From assembly GCA_963855995.1 (NCBI GenBank), contig OY979723.1:10678713-10742712 (forward strand): DNA of 64,000 nucleotides, in the 5' to 3' direction. This document shows positions 51,601 to 61,275 of this stretch, one piece after another. The DNA is from Muricea muricata. Its lineage: Eukaryota > Cnidaria > Anthozoa > Malacalcyonacea > Plexauridae. The position numbers and the translations under genes are program-made. Numbering within the stretch: position 1 is the first letter of the stretch; each line of letters opens with the position of its first letter. Under the pieces are notes generated by a model. It was not told where the DNA came from, did not search any database, and worked only from the letters and a program-made list of their open reading frames with translations.

Positions 51601-54600
51601 GCTTAAATGTCCACATTTTGCCCCTCATTAGCTCAAGCTATTCCCTCAAATTTCATGCTCAGATTGCCGCAAATGGCGATTCTGGGAGTCTAGATTTCAA
51701 AATTTTCTGGGAGAGTTCCCCCGGACCCCCCCCCCCCCCCCCATGTGCATCGGGCTTTCACCTTCGGCGCTCGTTGCGAAATAGCATGACCACTTGCATC
51801 AAGCTGGCTTCGCCACTGACCAAACTACCCTATTTACGTCGCCATTATCGGCAGTGCAGTTAAAAGCAGAGAAAACGATAGGACGTGTCACAACCTGAAA
51901 CGTAAAACGACCATTAAATCTGGTTCACACGCTCGATAAAAACATAATCACTGGGCAAAACAAAAGAAAATACAAAGAAATGCAGTAAGGCGTAAGACAT
52001 GAACGCCGACATGAGCGCAAGCATAAGACTAAGAGCATAAGCTATGGTAGAACAGAAATAAATTCAAAGTACAAAATTATTTCTTTTTTTTTCTTTCCTG
52101 TCTTTGTGCTTACCTTTATCACATGTTAAGATTCCTTTTGTACAAAGAAACAATTGTTTCATTCTAACACTTTGCTCATTTTGTAACTTTCTTTGTCAGT
52201 CACGTACATTTTCAATTTCAGAAAATGAAGACGAAGTTCGAAATGAATTTAACAAATGACCTCGACTATGTACCCCTCCTATCTCTCTTATCCAATAACG
52301 TTGCCAATATCGGCAGTGCAGTTAAAAGCACACAAACCTCATAAAGCAATACAAACAGAATTACAACAGCCATTATGTCTGGTTCACACGTTCGATGAAA
52401 ACATAATCACAGGGTAATACAAAAAAAACTACAAGGAGAACCATTGAGGCGTACGAAAATACCACAAGTATAAGACTACGAGTATAAGCTATAGCAGAAC
52501 AAAAAATTATAAAATTATTTCTCTTTCTTCATAAACGCCAGGGAAAGCTATCCGTTGTTATTTTGCCAGTGTAGTCCGGGCTTTAACAAAAGCCAGCAAA
52601 CAGCCACTAACTTCTAAATGTCGCGCTTGCGATTATGAATCCAACAAAATTATCCATTGTTAACATGTTACAAGTTGTGCAGTCAAAAAGTACACGAAAG
52701 ATATAGCTACAATCAGTGACAAATCATTCTAGACAAAATATGAAAACAATGTACAAATCAAATGTATTTACCCCTCCCCCTTCCCAACATATTCACCCCC
52801 GCACCCTCCCCCTTTCAATGTTGAGGAGAAATGTATGGGCTAATAATATTTTTTACTTACCAGCAACATTGTTTAGGGTGGGGGGGGAGGGAGATGGTTT
52901 ATTATTATGCCCAACAGTTTTATACATTTCATATTGTGTAACTAGTGTCCAAAACACGTTTGTCACTGATTGTGGGTTCTTTCACTGCCTGAAAAATTCA
53001 CAATTCTACGTTTCCGGTGAAAGCCTTTCGTCAGAAGGTTGGGGCTTCGCTGGGATCGTAGACTTCTGAATTTTATCGATTTCAGGTAGTGAAAGAACCT
53101 ACGCCTTTTGTACACTGAACATGTTAAGGCGGGTTTTTCATGTGAGTACTTTAATTCCAAGCTAAATGGAAGAGGTCGTTTATATGAAGCGATCCATGAA
53201 ATGAGCTATTATTCAACCCCCCCCACCTGAAGTTCTTACAATGTTTGGTTCTACATTCAAGTGCCACTTGAGTCTCGGGGAACTCGTTCAATATAGAGAA
53301 TACGTCACTCATTAGTCGCTAATGATATTCTTGAAACGTCGTGCTTCTTTTCAGATCAACCAAGTGGACCTGACCAACGCGTCACATGAAGAGGCTGTAA
53401 CTGCGTTTAAGGACGCCGGCGATACTTTGGAAATAACCATACGAAGATTCGACAATCCGAAACCTGGAAACATGTTTTCGACCGAGTTCGTGTCGGTCGG
53501 TGTTCAGACCGAGACGAGGATGGACATAACTTGCTGTCGGTGTCGAAGTAACCGATGTTCGCAAGAGTTTTCATCGCAAGGAGCGATAAATATCATACAT
53601 CAAAAAGAGGACTCGGGAGTGGACGAAACTGGTGAGCATCAATCAGACGTGGATGGCTGCGAAGCGCACGAGCTGAAGGACAATGCGGGATACACATCCG
53701 ACGACGTGAAGCCCCGAGACGAGGTTTTAAACAGGTTGCTTTTGAACACGTCTTTGGCCGCGTTAGGCAAACGGACTAGTCGAATCATGCCCGCGGATGC
53801 TGGCCAAGCATCCTACGAACCCGAAGATTCGTCCGAACTACGAAGCTTGAGTAATGGCTACTACTCAGGCAACGTTAGCCAGGCGAGTTTGGAAAAGGAG
53901 AACGGCAGAGAAGGGCTGGAACCGAGCCAACAACTGGCTGCTGATGAAGAATGTTATGGTCCAGTGAATGAAGCAGATCAGTTGTACTTCGATTCTGAAC
54001 TGGAATATGAATACGAGGTATGTCGAGGTTCTTGTTTTGGGATACTTGTACGTCTATGTCAGTGTCGGGATAAACAGAATTCGGCGTTTTCGAGCGACGG
54101 CCATTCGTCGGGAAGCTGGTGATGACTTCCTTTGAGCCGCCCATTATCTGCAGCTCTAGATCTATTTTACTAAGCAGTGTCATCATACAGCAACAGGTCG
54201 TATTGTAATTATAGTCTTGTACCCGGAAATATAAAAGGATGCCTGACCACTATCTAGTGTACTTTCGATGCACTTCAATCATTTTAGCAGTGTATGCCAC
54301 GTCTTTAGGCAGGAACAAGTGCAACTCAGTAAAGCGCTTGTCGAACAAAGCGTCTTAGTTTTGGTAAGCTTGTATCGTTCTGCAACATTACCTGTGAATT
54401 TGATAACATCATAGTAATTAACGAAATTGAAGAACCACAAACTAAAACACAGGAAACGTTAGCAATTTTTTTTTTGCAAACTTGTCAATCAAAGACAGAG
54501 TACGTAGAGAGCGAAGATGACGCTTTAAGAATATTCGACCAGAGCTATGAGAACACAGGAAGTGGAATCCACCACGAGTTCTCTATAGTGCTTGTAACTA

Positions 54601-57600
54601 TCATACGCTATTTTCGGTGGAATGCATTCTAAGTGGCGTTGAATAAACGCTACCCCGCATCACGTGAAAAACCATAGGCTAACGCCTCACGTGAAGAGAG
54701 GTCGGCCAAAGTACATGCCGAATAACCGCTATATTGAAAGCTATGTGTTTAAGTGCCCTATGCGTAATTAGTAGAATCATACTAGTATACTATTGCAAAT
54801 GCTGTAATTTGATTGGTTACTCTTCTCACTATCTATTCCTCGATAGATAGCGAGTAGCGAAAGAATCATCTTCCTATAGAGATTTCTTTTAAGAAAGTTG
54901 CTTAAAAATCAAATTTTTTGATGAATATTCCATGTTTGACCTCTGATTCTACTAAAACAATTAGATTACTCGCTCTCGGTTTCTATGCGGTGATAGTGTT
55001 CGCCCTCATCAACTATCACCGCATAGAAATCTCGAGCTCGTAATGTAATTGTTAAATATAATATCACAAAATCTAATTTTAAAGAATGCTACGCTTAGCA
55101 TGTACAATAGAATGAATAGATATTGTAGCATCTCAGTGGGTCGACCACACGGTCAGAAATATCGATGAGAAGTCACAAGAGTGAATGCTAAGTCTTTTAG
55201 ACGACCTTTAAAACAGTGTCAGTGATAGGACATGTGCTATAAACTCGACATTGAGAGTTTGTGCTCCTATAGAAATCCTCAACAGTGTTGTCATTCTTAA
55301 CAGCGACGTGAAAACAAATATGCTAACGAAGAGTTGCAAAAAGCGTCCAACCTTCCTCCGGGCAACATTTTCAAAGTTTGCAAACCTTTCTGAAAATGTT
55401 GCAAAATCGGGCTTTCTAAATTGAAGATGGGAATGAAGTTTGATTACTAATTTCCTCAGAAAGAAGGCATGATTTCTGCAATAGACTATTATTATTAAAT
55501 ATTTTTGTTACATCAGTGTTTAATAGCTACAGGACATTGTATAATGTGTTTACATGCATAAAGCCTTCCTCACTGACCGCCCATTTGCAAACCTTTCTCA
55601 TGGGCGTTGCCCGCCTGCCCGTGGCTCTTTTCAACTTAGTTTTCTCGTCGTTGGAGCGATGCTGCGAGTGCGTTGGAGCTGTTTCTTAAAGTCGATGTTT
55701 ACGTAAGACCGGTAACCGCAAACGCGAAAGATTGCTTGATGCTTTTCAGGTGAAGTGTTAGCTGTTCGAAATTAGGATAATTTGTGCATTATTATTGAAG
55801 AATGGATTGACTAACTAACGATCCGACTTGAAGTTTGGCGTTTGCGGTTACCGGTTTGCCGTAAACATAAATCTTATTAACCGCTCTAATATCTCAGACG
55901 GTAACTGCTAAAGTCTTGGTCCGTCATGACATAAAGTTTGAACATACAGGCATTAGCTTACACAGCACACGATCGTGGTACTTATATATATAATAGTACT
56001 ACTATTTGGTACCGCGTTGTACAGATAATGTACAGGGCTTGAACAAGATTTGAGCTTGCTGGGAAGTGGGAACACTTTAACTTTTTCTGTCTCCGGAGTC
56101 AATCTTGGCTACTTCATAACTGTAATTTATTGTGTCAATTATATGCCGCGTGGAGGACTTCGGCTAGCTCGAACTTACAGCATGTCGGAAAGGTTGAGTT
56201 TCATTTCCTATGAAAAACAATTGGGTTCTCTGCTCTTTCCTCTGTCAAATATCAGTTTCTAAATTTACAAATGATACCCATCGGTCTGTCGTTCGCTTCG
56301 TAATGGTCTAAATTTAAACATGACTTGCCTTTGAAAACTGAGTTGTACTTTGTTTTAACTCATCTAATTGTGCATAAAATTATCATGCTGGAAACATCAT
56401 AAGTAAATTTAGAACCTGTTTGTTTATTCTAGATTTTCTTTATCTTTCGTTAGGAAATTACAATCAGAATGAGTAGTCGTAAGGCCCTCGGCATGAAATT
56501 ATCCTCAGGCGAGGGTGAAGATGGTAATTCTGTGTTCGTGGACGAGGTATTTTTAATATTTGATTAACTTTTATCTGTTAGTTTTAAGTCGGTCCAGGAG
56601 CGAGGCGGGATCTCAAGGCTGAGTGAATCATCACTCTGTGTGAAAGTCCTGGAAAGATCATCTCTTATTTTAACAATCTCACTTGATGACAAACATTAGG
56701 GATGTATAAGCTCCATGCTGCCAATACCCCATGATGTCCCTCACCTTTCCTGTCTAACTTATTTAATCCTTGTTTATCCAGGTTGAGCCCAGATCTGTGG
56801 TCGGAAAGGACGGGAGAGTGATCGAAGGAGATCAGATTCTGAAGGTAATATAAAAAGCTAGTGATACTTTAGAAGGTTCTGGAACCGGATTTAGGAAAGA
56901 TGGATAGCTTTATTTTTCGTATAGCGATCTGTTTAATTAACTGCTGCAGAGAAGCATGAAAAGCAATGACACTAGGAATATCGAACTTCCAAGAGATAAA
57001 AAGTGACTTCAACTTGCAATTGCCGAACTTAATATGCTTTTACAATGTTACTAAACATATTTAGAAAGTTTGAGACAATCCATATCCGGTGACCGGTGTA
57101 TAATGTTGTTCATCTTTCGTACAACAGCTGTATGCAGATACAGTAAGTTTTGCTCTGCATGTTTAGATCAATGACCTGGCCGTAACTTGTCTTGAAGATG
57201 CCGTGGGATTACTCAGTGAAAGACACAGAGAGATCAAATTTCTGGTTGCAAGACCCGTTGCTGAGGTAATAAGTTAACTTTATCCATACTGGATAGCTCT
57301 ATCAGTTCTAAATTGATCGTCGTAGAGGTCCAGTAAAAACCTCTTCTTTGTTTGTCCAGTGTTACCAGAGAGAAATACCTACAGTAAACTAACTTTATTT
57401 ATACTGGATGGCCTTATCAGTTCTAAACTGATCTTTCCAGGGATCCAGAGCAGTAAACTTAAAGTAAATTAACGTTGTTTATACTGCTTGGCTCTGTAAA
57501 CTGTTCTCCCCAGACATCCAGTTCGAAACGTTAGGGAGCAAAGCAAAAAAATAAGCGTGATATATGTTTTAAAACTAACATTGTTGTTCATTGTTATATT

Positions 57601-58737
57601 TAGCTACAAGCAACACTACTTGGTGCCGAAAGTGACCACGGTGAAGCGTATCGCGACCAATCCCGATTCCATCTCGAAGCCTATCCGATTGGCGTTATTC
57701 AAGAAGAAGACGAGGACCAGGCTGAGACGGTCATCGGCGACAAGTCGAGAGAGGACGAGAAGGATAGCGGCTTCGGACGTACCGATGATAGTACGAAGAA
57801 TGACTCGGAACAAGACGGTGGGGACGACCGTGTTTTGAGGGATGAGAAAGAGCAGCATAAAGCACAAATGGACGAATTGGGAAAACAAATTCTTCATTTC
57901 ACTGCATGTGCTAGTAATGCTAGGGAACTGGGCCTGAGAGATAGCCCACGTGAGAAAAGCTCAGATGAACACTCGCAACGTTCTGGCGAACGCGAAAAAC
58001 GCGACCGGAGCACGAAACTCAACTCACGCAAATCCGGGAATAAGACGTCATCGGACGAGAACCACAGTTCCGGGCATGAACACAGAAATAAGACTCACAA
58101 AGCTCATAAGTCGTCCAAAAATTTGGAAAGCAGTCCAGCTCCATCTCGAAGTAAAGAGAGGTCAGAGGGCAAGGATAGAAGTGAACATAAGAGGAAGAAG
58201 GAGAGATCCAGGGATGGTGTGGACTCTAGTAGATCATTGAGATCATCTAGGGATGATCGTGGATCGAATCAAAACGGCCATCAATCGTCGAACGAGAATC
58301 CCGAAATGAAAGTGGAGTGGAGAGTGCGGCGAAACAAAGATGGCAGCCGAATATTTATAAGTAAAAAACTTAAACCCGCGAAGCAAAGACTTTTGCGCGA
58401 ACGTGCACAAAAACTAGCTGAAGAACGACGGGGTCTGACGACAGACGACGAAACACAATCGGTGTACCTCGGACGATATTGGAGCCGGGAAGATCGCCGA
58501 CGGCAGTTGGACAAAGTTCGTGAAGCACGACGGACGAGGAAAGTTGAAATGGACAGGGAACGCAAAGCGGTCGAAAATCGCATAAGAAAAAACGACTTTG
58601 ATATGATAGGATTTGCTCAAAACAAAATGGCCTTTACCGAGCAAACGTTTGATGATTTTATCACTGTTGAAGAGATTTTGAGACAGCGAAACAGGGTTGG
58701 CATGTCCAGCGGACCTGTCTTTGTTACGACAGTCTAA
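35958..58737 (+). CDS. PDZRN3: PDZRN3/PDZRN4 (LNX3/4) orthologue, RING E3 ligase with two PDZ domains (8 exons, complete)
   Basis: Exons: 35,958-36,674; 38,790-38,870; 39,880-39,972; 53,355-54,017; 56,454-56,546; 56,782-56,844; 57,167-57,265; 57,604-58,737. All introns are phase 0, giving 980 aa. Order: RING (Cys18, Cys21, Cys33, His35, Cys38, Cys41, Cys52, Cys56, with the CPxxC ending seen in this family), TRAF-type zinc finger (about 80-110), CxxGC segment (about 145-165), coiled coil (about 165-235), PDZ1 (240-330), a long acidic linker, PDZ2 (517-603), Arg/Ser/Lys-rich region (about 650-835), LNX3-homology region (838-980) and C-terminal TTV, a class I PDZ ligand. Vertebrate PDZRN3 is a membrane-proximal ubiquitin ligase acting at neuromuscular synapses and in Wnt/planar polarity. 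The role here is inferred. Whether it is closer to PDZRN3 or PDZRN4 cannot be judged, as it may predate their split. Confidence 0.95.
36675..38789 (+). other. PDZRN intron 1
   Basis: 2.1-kb phase 0 intron (gttaga...gcgtctcctcag). No embedded gene. The open frames at 37,855 and 38,420 do not look coding. Confidence 0.8.
38790..38870 (+). CDS. PDZRN exon 2: start of PDZ1
   Basis: 27 codons, VTDENDIRITIERSGGILGL..., with the carboxylate-binding loop at GGILGLNIRGG. Acceptor ctcctcag, donor GAG|GTAAGA, phase 0. Confidence 0.92.
38871..39879 (+). other. PDZRN intron 2
   Basis: 1.0-kb phase 0 intron. It ends with a pyrimidine tract and ttcacttag. No other feature was seen. Confidence 0.8.
39880..39972 (+). 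CDS. PDZRN exon 3: centre of PDZ1
   Basis: 31 codons: GIYVSKIVEDSPASEKLQLY and then DRILK. Acceptor ttcacttag, donor AAG|GTATTA. It breaks PDZ1 directly before the (I/V)N motif, as exon 6 does in PDZ2. Confidence 0.92.
43790..43843. repeat. Perfect tandem duplication of 27 bp
   Basis: The unit starts gttaggtagtgttattaaac and ends atgttcc. The two copies at 43,790-43,816 and 43,817-43,843 are identical, so the duplication is recent. Confidence 0.97.
44861..44884. repeat. AAT/ATT microsatellite with dyad symmetry
   Basis: aataataataatatttattatta, a short imperfect palindromic trinucleotide run. Confidence 0.7.
50587..51818. mobile_element. Non-autonomous hAT transposon, 1.23 kb, with 8-bp target duplication
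   Basis: The left terminus cagtggcgaagccag and its exact inverse ctggcttcgccactg (ending 51,818) are hAT-type. The target duplication accaaact is perfect (50,579-50,586 and 51,819-51,826). Inside are two diverged copies of a block of about 130 bp (51,160-51,290 and 51,350-51,490, both with tatgctcatcata and gattacaacaatatataata) and a run of C near 51,727-51,742. No transposase frame. Confidence 0.93.
51845..51935. repeat. Foldback-family arm in duplication unit A
   Basis: atcggcagtgcagttaaaag, then cacaacctgaaacg and tctggttcacacg. It is the left arm only, matched by 52,306-52,400. Confidence 0.5.
52306..52400. repeat. Foldback-family arm in duplication unit B
   Basis: atcggcagtgcagttaaaag, cacacaaacctc, acagaattacaacagcc. 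It is the duplicate of the arm at 51,845. Confidence 0.5.
52970..53115. repeat. Dispersed foldback repeat, compact copy
   Basis: gggttctttcactgcctgaa and its inverse ttcaggtagtgaaagaacct flank a centre with ggtgaaagcctttcgtcaga. It sits 240 bp before PDZRN exon 4. Confidence 0.6.
53355..54017 (+). CDS. PDZRN exon 4: end of PDZ1 and inter-PDZ linker
   Basis: 221 codons. The first about 33 (INQVDLTNASHEEAVTAFKD...) finish PDZ1. Next comes a conserved-looking VSVGVQTET segment, then a Cys-rich stretch CCRCRSNRCS, then an acidic, Ser-rich disordered linker ending ELEYEYE just before PDZ2. Acceptor ttcttttcag, donor GAG|GTATGT. Confidence 0.93.
54062..54130. repeat. Foldback-family fragment
   Basis: acagaattcggcgttttcga followed by gcgacggccattcgtcggga. 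It lies 45 bp inside intron 4 and extends the open frame past the true donor. Confidence 0.4.
54982..55029. repeat. Short perfect-arm hairpin
   Basis: ttctatgcggtgatagt and its inverse actatcaccgcatagaa flank a short loop, within a wider imperfect inverted repeat (attactcgctct...gagctcgtaat). Confidence 0.8.
56454..56546 (+). CDS. PDZRN exon 5: start of PDZ2
   Basis: 31 codons: EITIRMSSRKALGMKLSSGE then an acidic loop and SVFVDE. The binding loop is KALGMKL. Acceptor tttcgttag, donor GAG|GTATTT, phase 0. Confidence 0.92.
56782..56844 (+). CDS. PDZRN exon 6: centre of PDZ2
   Basis: 21 codons: VEPRSVVGKDGRVIEGDQIL then K. Acceptor gtttatccag, donor AAG|GTAATA. The break falls at the same structural position as the end of exon 3. 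Confidence 0.92.
57167..57265 (+). CDS. PDZRN exon 7: end of PDZ2
   Basis: 33 codons: INDLAVTCLEDAVGLLSE, then KFLVARP, the last strand of PDZ2. Acceptor gcatgtttag, donor GAG|GTAATA. Confidence 0.92.
57274..57525. repeat. Three-copy degenerate tandem repeat in PDZRN intron 7
   Basis: The three units contain taactttatccatactggat, taactttatttatactggat and taacgttgtttatactgctt, each followed by ggct/gcct, a cagttctaaa-like word, and ending in a tccag word. The period is about 80-110 bp. Confidence 0.65.
57604..58737 (+). CDS. PDZRN exon 8: RS-rich region, LNX3-homology domain and PDZ ligand
   Basis: 378 codons including TAA. Acceptor gttatatttag. It begins LQATLLGAESDHGEAYRDQ; an acidic part is followed by an unusually long Arg/Ser/Lys/Glu region, then the LNX3-homology block (MKVEWRVRR..., LTTDDET, YLGRYWSREDRR, ITVEEILRQR) and the terminal FVTTV. 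The block is diagnostic of PDZRN3/4 against LNX1/2. Confidence 0.93.
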   Translation, partial: LQATLLGAESDHGEAYRDQSRFHLEAYPIGVIQEEDEDQAETVIGDKSREDEKDSGFGRTDDSTKNDSEQDGGDDRVLRDEKEQHKAQMDELGKQILHFTACASNARELGLRDSPREKSSDEHSQRSGEREKRDRSTKLNSRKSGNKTSSDENHSSGHEHRNKTHKAHKSSKNLESSPAPSRSKERSEGKDRSEHKRKKERSRDGVDSSRSLRSSRDDRGSNQNGHQSSNENPEMKVEWRVRRNKDGSRIFISKKLKPAKQRLLRERAQKLAEERRGLTTDDETQSVYLGRYWSREDRRRQLDKVREARRTRKVEMDRERKAVENRIRKNDFDMIGFAQNKMAFTEQTFDDFITVEEILRQRNRVGMSSGPVFVTTV

Positions 58738-59107
58738 GAATTTGATTGTTTTGTTTAAGATAAAGTATATATAGCTTGTACAAAGTACATAGTTTTTCGT
58801 TAGCAGTATATATAACTGATATTATAACCAGTCTATAAAGTTGTAAACATATTGTACATATAGTGAGATTTTAAGTAATATTCATATTCAGTTGGTGAAA
58901 TTGCGTCCTTGTTCATGTGTTTATTCTACATTACTCAGAGTGCGTGGCAATATAATATTTTTTGTTGGGGGGGGGGGGGAAGATTCGATTTTAAGGGTAC
59001 AAATTTGTTGAAACTAAAAGCCGTACAGTTTACCGGTAAATATATAGAAAAAGGAAAAGTTTCTTGCAAAAAAGCATCAATGTTGCTCAAAAGTTGCTCG
59101 AAATAAA
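58738..59107 (+). terminator. PDZRN 3' UTR with candidate poly(A) signal
   Basis: AT-rich sequence with TATA runs and a poly-G tract at 58,968-58,979. AATAAA is at 59,102-59,107. The end site is inferred. Confidence 0.35.
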
Positions 59108-59490
59108 AAGTTGATGCTACTAAAATTTTAAAAGTAGTCCGTAAACGTTCATGTAGAAATGGAAAAAAATAATGATGACAATGGACGAATACAATAACAC
59201 ATGATATCACGCGTACATGTGACTTGGGGGTGATATCAGGTTCGCTAAAATGACATCGTTGTAAGGGCGAAAATTACTGCTTGTCATTTGCATGTTCTTA
59301 AATTCTCAATTGAACAAATATTGCTGGCTGTGTGAAGGTGCAACGAAAGCTGGGGGACGAAGGCTACAAAAAACTTGCCGTTGCGAATTGACCTATTATC
59401 GTGGAATGATTAGTTTGGGACAAACTAGAACAAAGTTGTTCCCCATGATAAAGTAGAAATTACCGTCAAAAAAAATCGCTATATTTTCTC

Positions 59491-59620
59491 CCTTCCCCTT
59501 CCCCCACGTGCCAATGTTGGCTCTGGGAAACGACATCACGTACAAAAACGTATCTATATTGTTTTCAGGCCAAAAAACACTGTACAGGACCAACATTGGT
59601 CGGTGGGGGCAAGGGGGAGG
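59491..59620. repeat. Inverted repeat, C-rich arms
   Basis: ccttccccttcccccacgtg + ccaatgttgg (59,491-59,520) pairs imperfectly with accaacattggtcggtgggg + gcaagggggagg (59,588-59,620). Confidence 0.55.
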
Positions 59621-60080
59621 CAAAGGGTAAAATTTAAATCAATGCTTGATCAGAGTTTCTAGTTGAATCATATTTTTTATTTTTAGTCCAATCACGCGCA
59701 CAGATTTCCATGACTGTCAGTCCCAAGAAATTATTCCATGATTGTAGCACCACTGTTAAACAATCGAGCCCCTGGGTACGAGGTCGTTATTGCAATGCTC
59801 CAATTTTGCTTCTGTTAGAATGCCATTTTCTAAATAACACATAGGCGTGTTGACAGAGTAAGGTTGAATAGATGTTATTGGGAGGTTTATTATAAATTCT
59901 GTTGGGAAGGGTTGCGAGAGGAGTGCAACTTGTGTTTTATAATTTCTAACGATAAAATTTAAATTTGCACCAAGAAATCATGAAATAATTCGTTGTTACG
60001 GTGATGCAACTTTCTCCATTCATGATCATGATAGTTGGATTATTCAATACTGTAGCCAGAGACGTGCCAGGCGGAAAACG

Positions 60081-60719
60081 TATTCTTATTATAAAGATCA
60101 ATGCCCAACATAATGCTTTGAGTAAAGCCATAAAAACAAGATTTAAAATAGAAATTATTTATTGTGACGTTTCGTCTTAACTTAAGACATCTTCAGACAA
60201 GTGGATAATATTACATACAAAGTTTAAATATATATCTATGCTAATAGTGTTGTTATATTTACAAGGTGTAAAATTACAAGGGTTAATTAAGGATATAGAC
60301 GTGTGAAGGTGGATAGGACATTACAAACACACACAACATAAACGACAAATTAGATATACGATAGACGAGATACACGAGAGTCTCCTCATTAATAAATACA
60401 AACCTAATCTAAACGTTCAAGGCAACTCTATTCCTCTTAACCTCTTCTAATTTGTCGTTTATGTTGTGTGTGTTTGTAATGTCCTATCCACCTTCACACG
60501 TCTATATCCTTAATTAACCCTTGTAATTTTACACCTTGTAAATATAACAACACTATTAGCATAGATATATATTTAAACTTTGTATGTAATATTATCCACT
60601 TGTCTGAAGATGTCTTAAGTTAAGACGAAACGTCACAATAAATAATTTCTATTTTAAATCTTGTTTTTATGGCTTTACTCAAAGCATTATGTTGGGCATT
60701 GATCTTTATAATAAGAATA
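60081..60719. mobile_element. Retroelement-like palindrome: two 273-bp inverted arms
   Basis: Arms 60,081-60,353 and 60,447-60,719 are exact inverses by eye and of equal length, with a 93-bp spacer. Each carries CTGAAGA, a stem tcttaa/ttaaga, then GAAACGTC (60,604-60,634 on +; 60,175-60,205 on -). atagttggattat occurs on the left at 60,031-60,043 and again at the right edge (60,717-60,729), consistent with a target duplication. Penelope-like retroelements combine hammerhead-type motifs with inverted partial copies, so that class is a guess. No reverse transcriptase is present. Confidence 0.7.
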
Positions 60720-60729
60720 GTTGGATTAT

Positions 60730-60940
60730 ACTTAGTTCATATTTCAGTGGACGGTAGCTTTATAAAAATAAAACACTTCGTTCTCATTTTATACACCTAC
60801 TTCGAAATGCACACGTTGTAATCGAAAAATAAGACTTCTTTGAAAATATGACTTGGTGAAGTTGGTGTATATAATAATGACGTCGAACATTTTATGACGT
60901 CATAATTAGCGATAATTGTCAGCGGTTGTCCGTGAAAACC
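60730..60940 (+). promoter_or_regulatory. Promoter region of the PNPLA8-like gene with two CRE-like sites
   Basis: A full cAMP-response element TGACGTCA lies at 60,895-60,902 and a variant TGACGTCG at 60,878-60,885, immediately followed by a YY1-like AAGATGGCGGC (60,941-60,951). These are typical of TATA-less housekeeping promoters near the start site. Confidence 0.5.
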
Positions 60941-60943
60941 AAG

Positions 60944-60955
60944 ATGGCGGCTTGA
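60944..60955 (+). promoter_or_regulatory. Minimal uORF (ATG GCG GCT TGA)
   Basis: A two-codon upstream reading frame embedded in the YY1-like motif. A second uORF, ATG at 60,987 ending TAA at 61,007, overlaps the main start at 60,998 in another frame. Both would reduce or regulate translation if the transcript starts upstream of 60,944. Confidence 0.35.
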
Positions 60956-60997
60956 GAAGAGGCATTCGCACCAAACATTTAACATCATGTTTTGGGC

Positions 60998-61275
60998 ATG
61001 CTTTTAATGCGACCGTACGTCTACTGCATTTATCAGCTTCCCCAAAGCGTCTTTCACAAATGCCAGTTTCTTACTAACCACAAGAAGGTAGTCTTCTTTG
61101 AATATTCGCTGCATTTGGCGAGGTTGAGTGGGAGTTGTTTTTCTGTCCGCCGCTCTCTACAGACTGTTGCAACCGTTCAGAACCGAACGTCGAGGCTCCT
61201 TGAGTTACTTGAGAATGCCAAGAATGATAATTCACGTTTGGTGAGGCTCGAAGAACTCAATGAACATTTGTTGAG
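60998..61275 (+). CDS. PNPLA8-like exon 1: targeting segment
   Basis: Starts MLLMRPYVYCIYQLPQSVF; a second in-frame ATG is at 61,007. Arg/Lys-rich with few acidic residues until about residue 70, then a helical LLELLENAKN and RLEELNEHLL. Donor GAG|GTATCA (phase 2). It is supported by frame agreement with exon 2. Confidence 0.7.

Larger units (their letters stand above)
50330..52530. repeat. Tandem duplication (about 0.5 kb unit) interrupted by a hAT insertion
   Basis: Unit A is 50,330-50,586 plus 51,819-52,080. Unit B is about 52,085-52,530. Shared words, in order: acaattgtttca, aactttctttg, tgacaaatgacctcga / aacaaatgacctcga, atcggcagtgcagttaaaag, tctggttcacacg, aaaacataatcac, cataagctat / tataagctat. 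Unit B has no hAT element and so records the empty site. Confidence 0.75.
39973..53354 (+). other. PDZRN intron 3 (13.4 kb)
   Basis: By far the largest intron. It contains a 27-bp tandem repeat, a tandem duplication of about 0.5 kb, the hAT element inserted into it, and foldback copies. Open frames inside (for example 45,182-45,472 on - and 49,373-49,678 on +) have no domain signature, and I could not support a nested gene. Confidence 0.7.
54018..56453 (+). other. PDZRN intron 4
   Basis: 2.4-kb phase 0 intron (gtatgt...tctttcgttag). Contains a hairpin at 54,982-55,029 and nothing coding. Confidence 0.75.

Noticed and set aside
57835-58737. Independent gene starting at 57,835
   Set aside because: The frame is continuous with the exon starting at 57,604 and completes the PDZRN protein, so it is not a separate gene.
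60604-60634. Canonical hammerhead ribozyme
   Set aside because: An additional U follows CUGAAGA and no clear stem III/cleavage triplet can be drawn, so only hammerhead-like is claimed.
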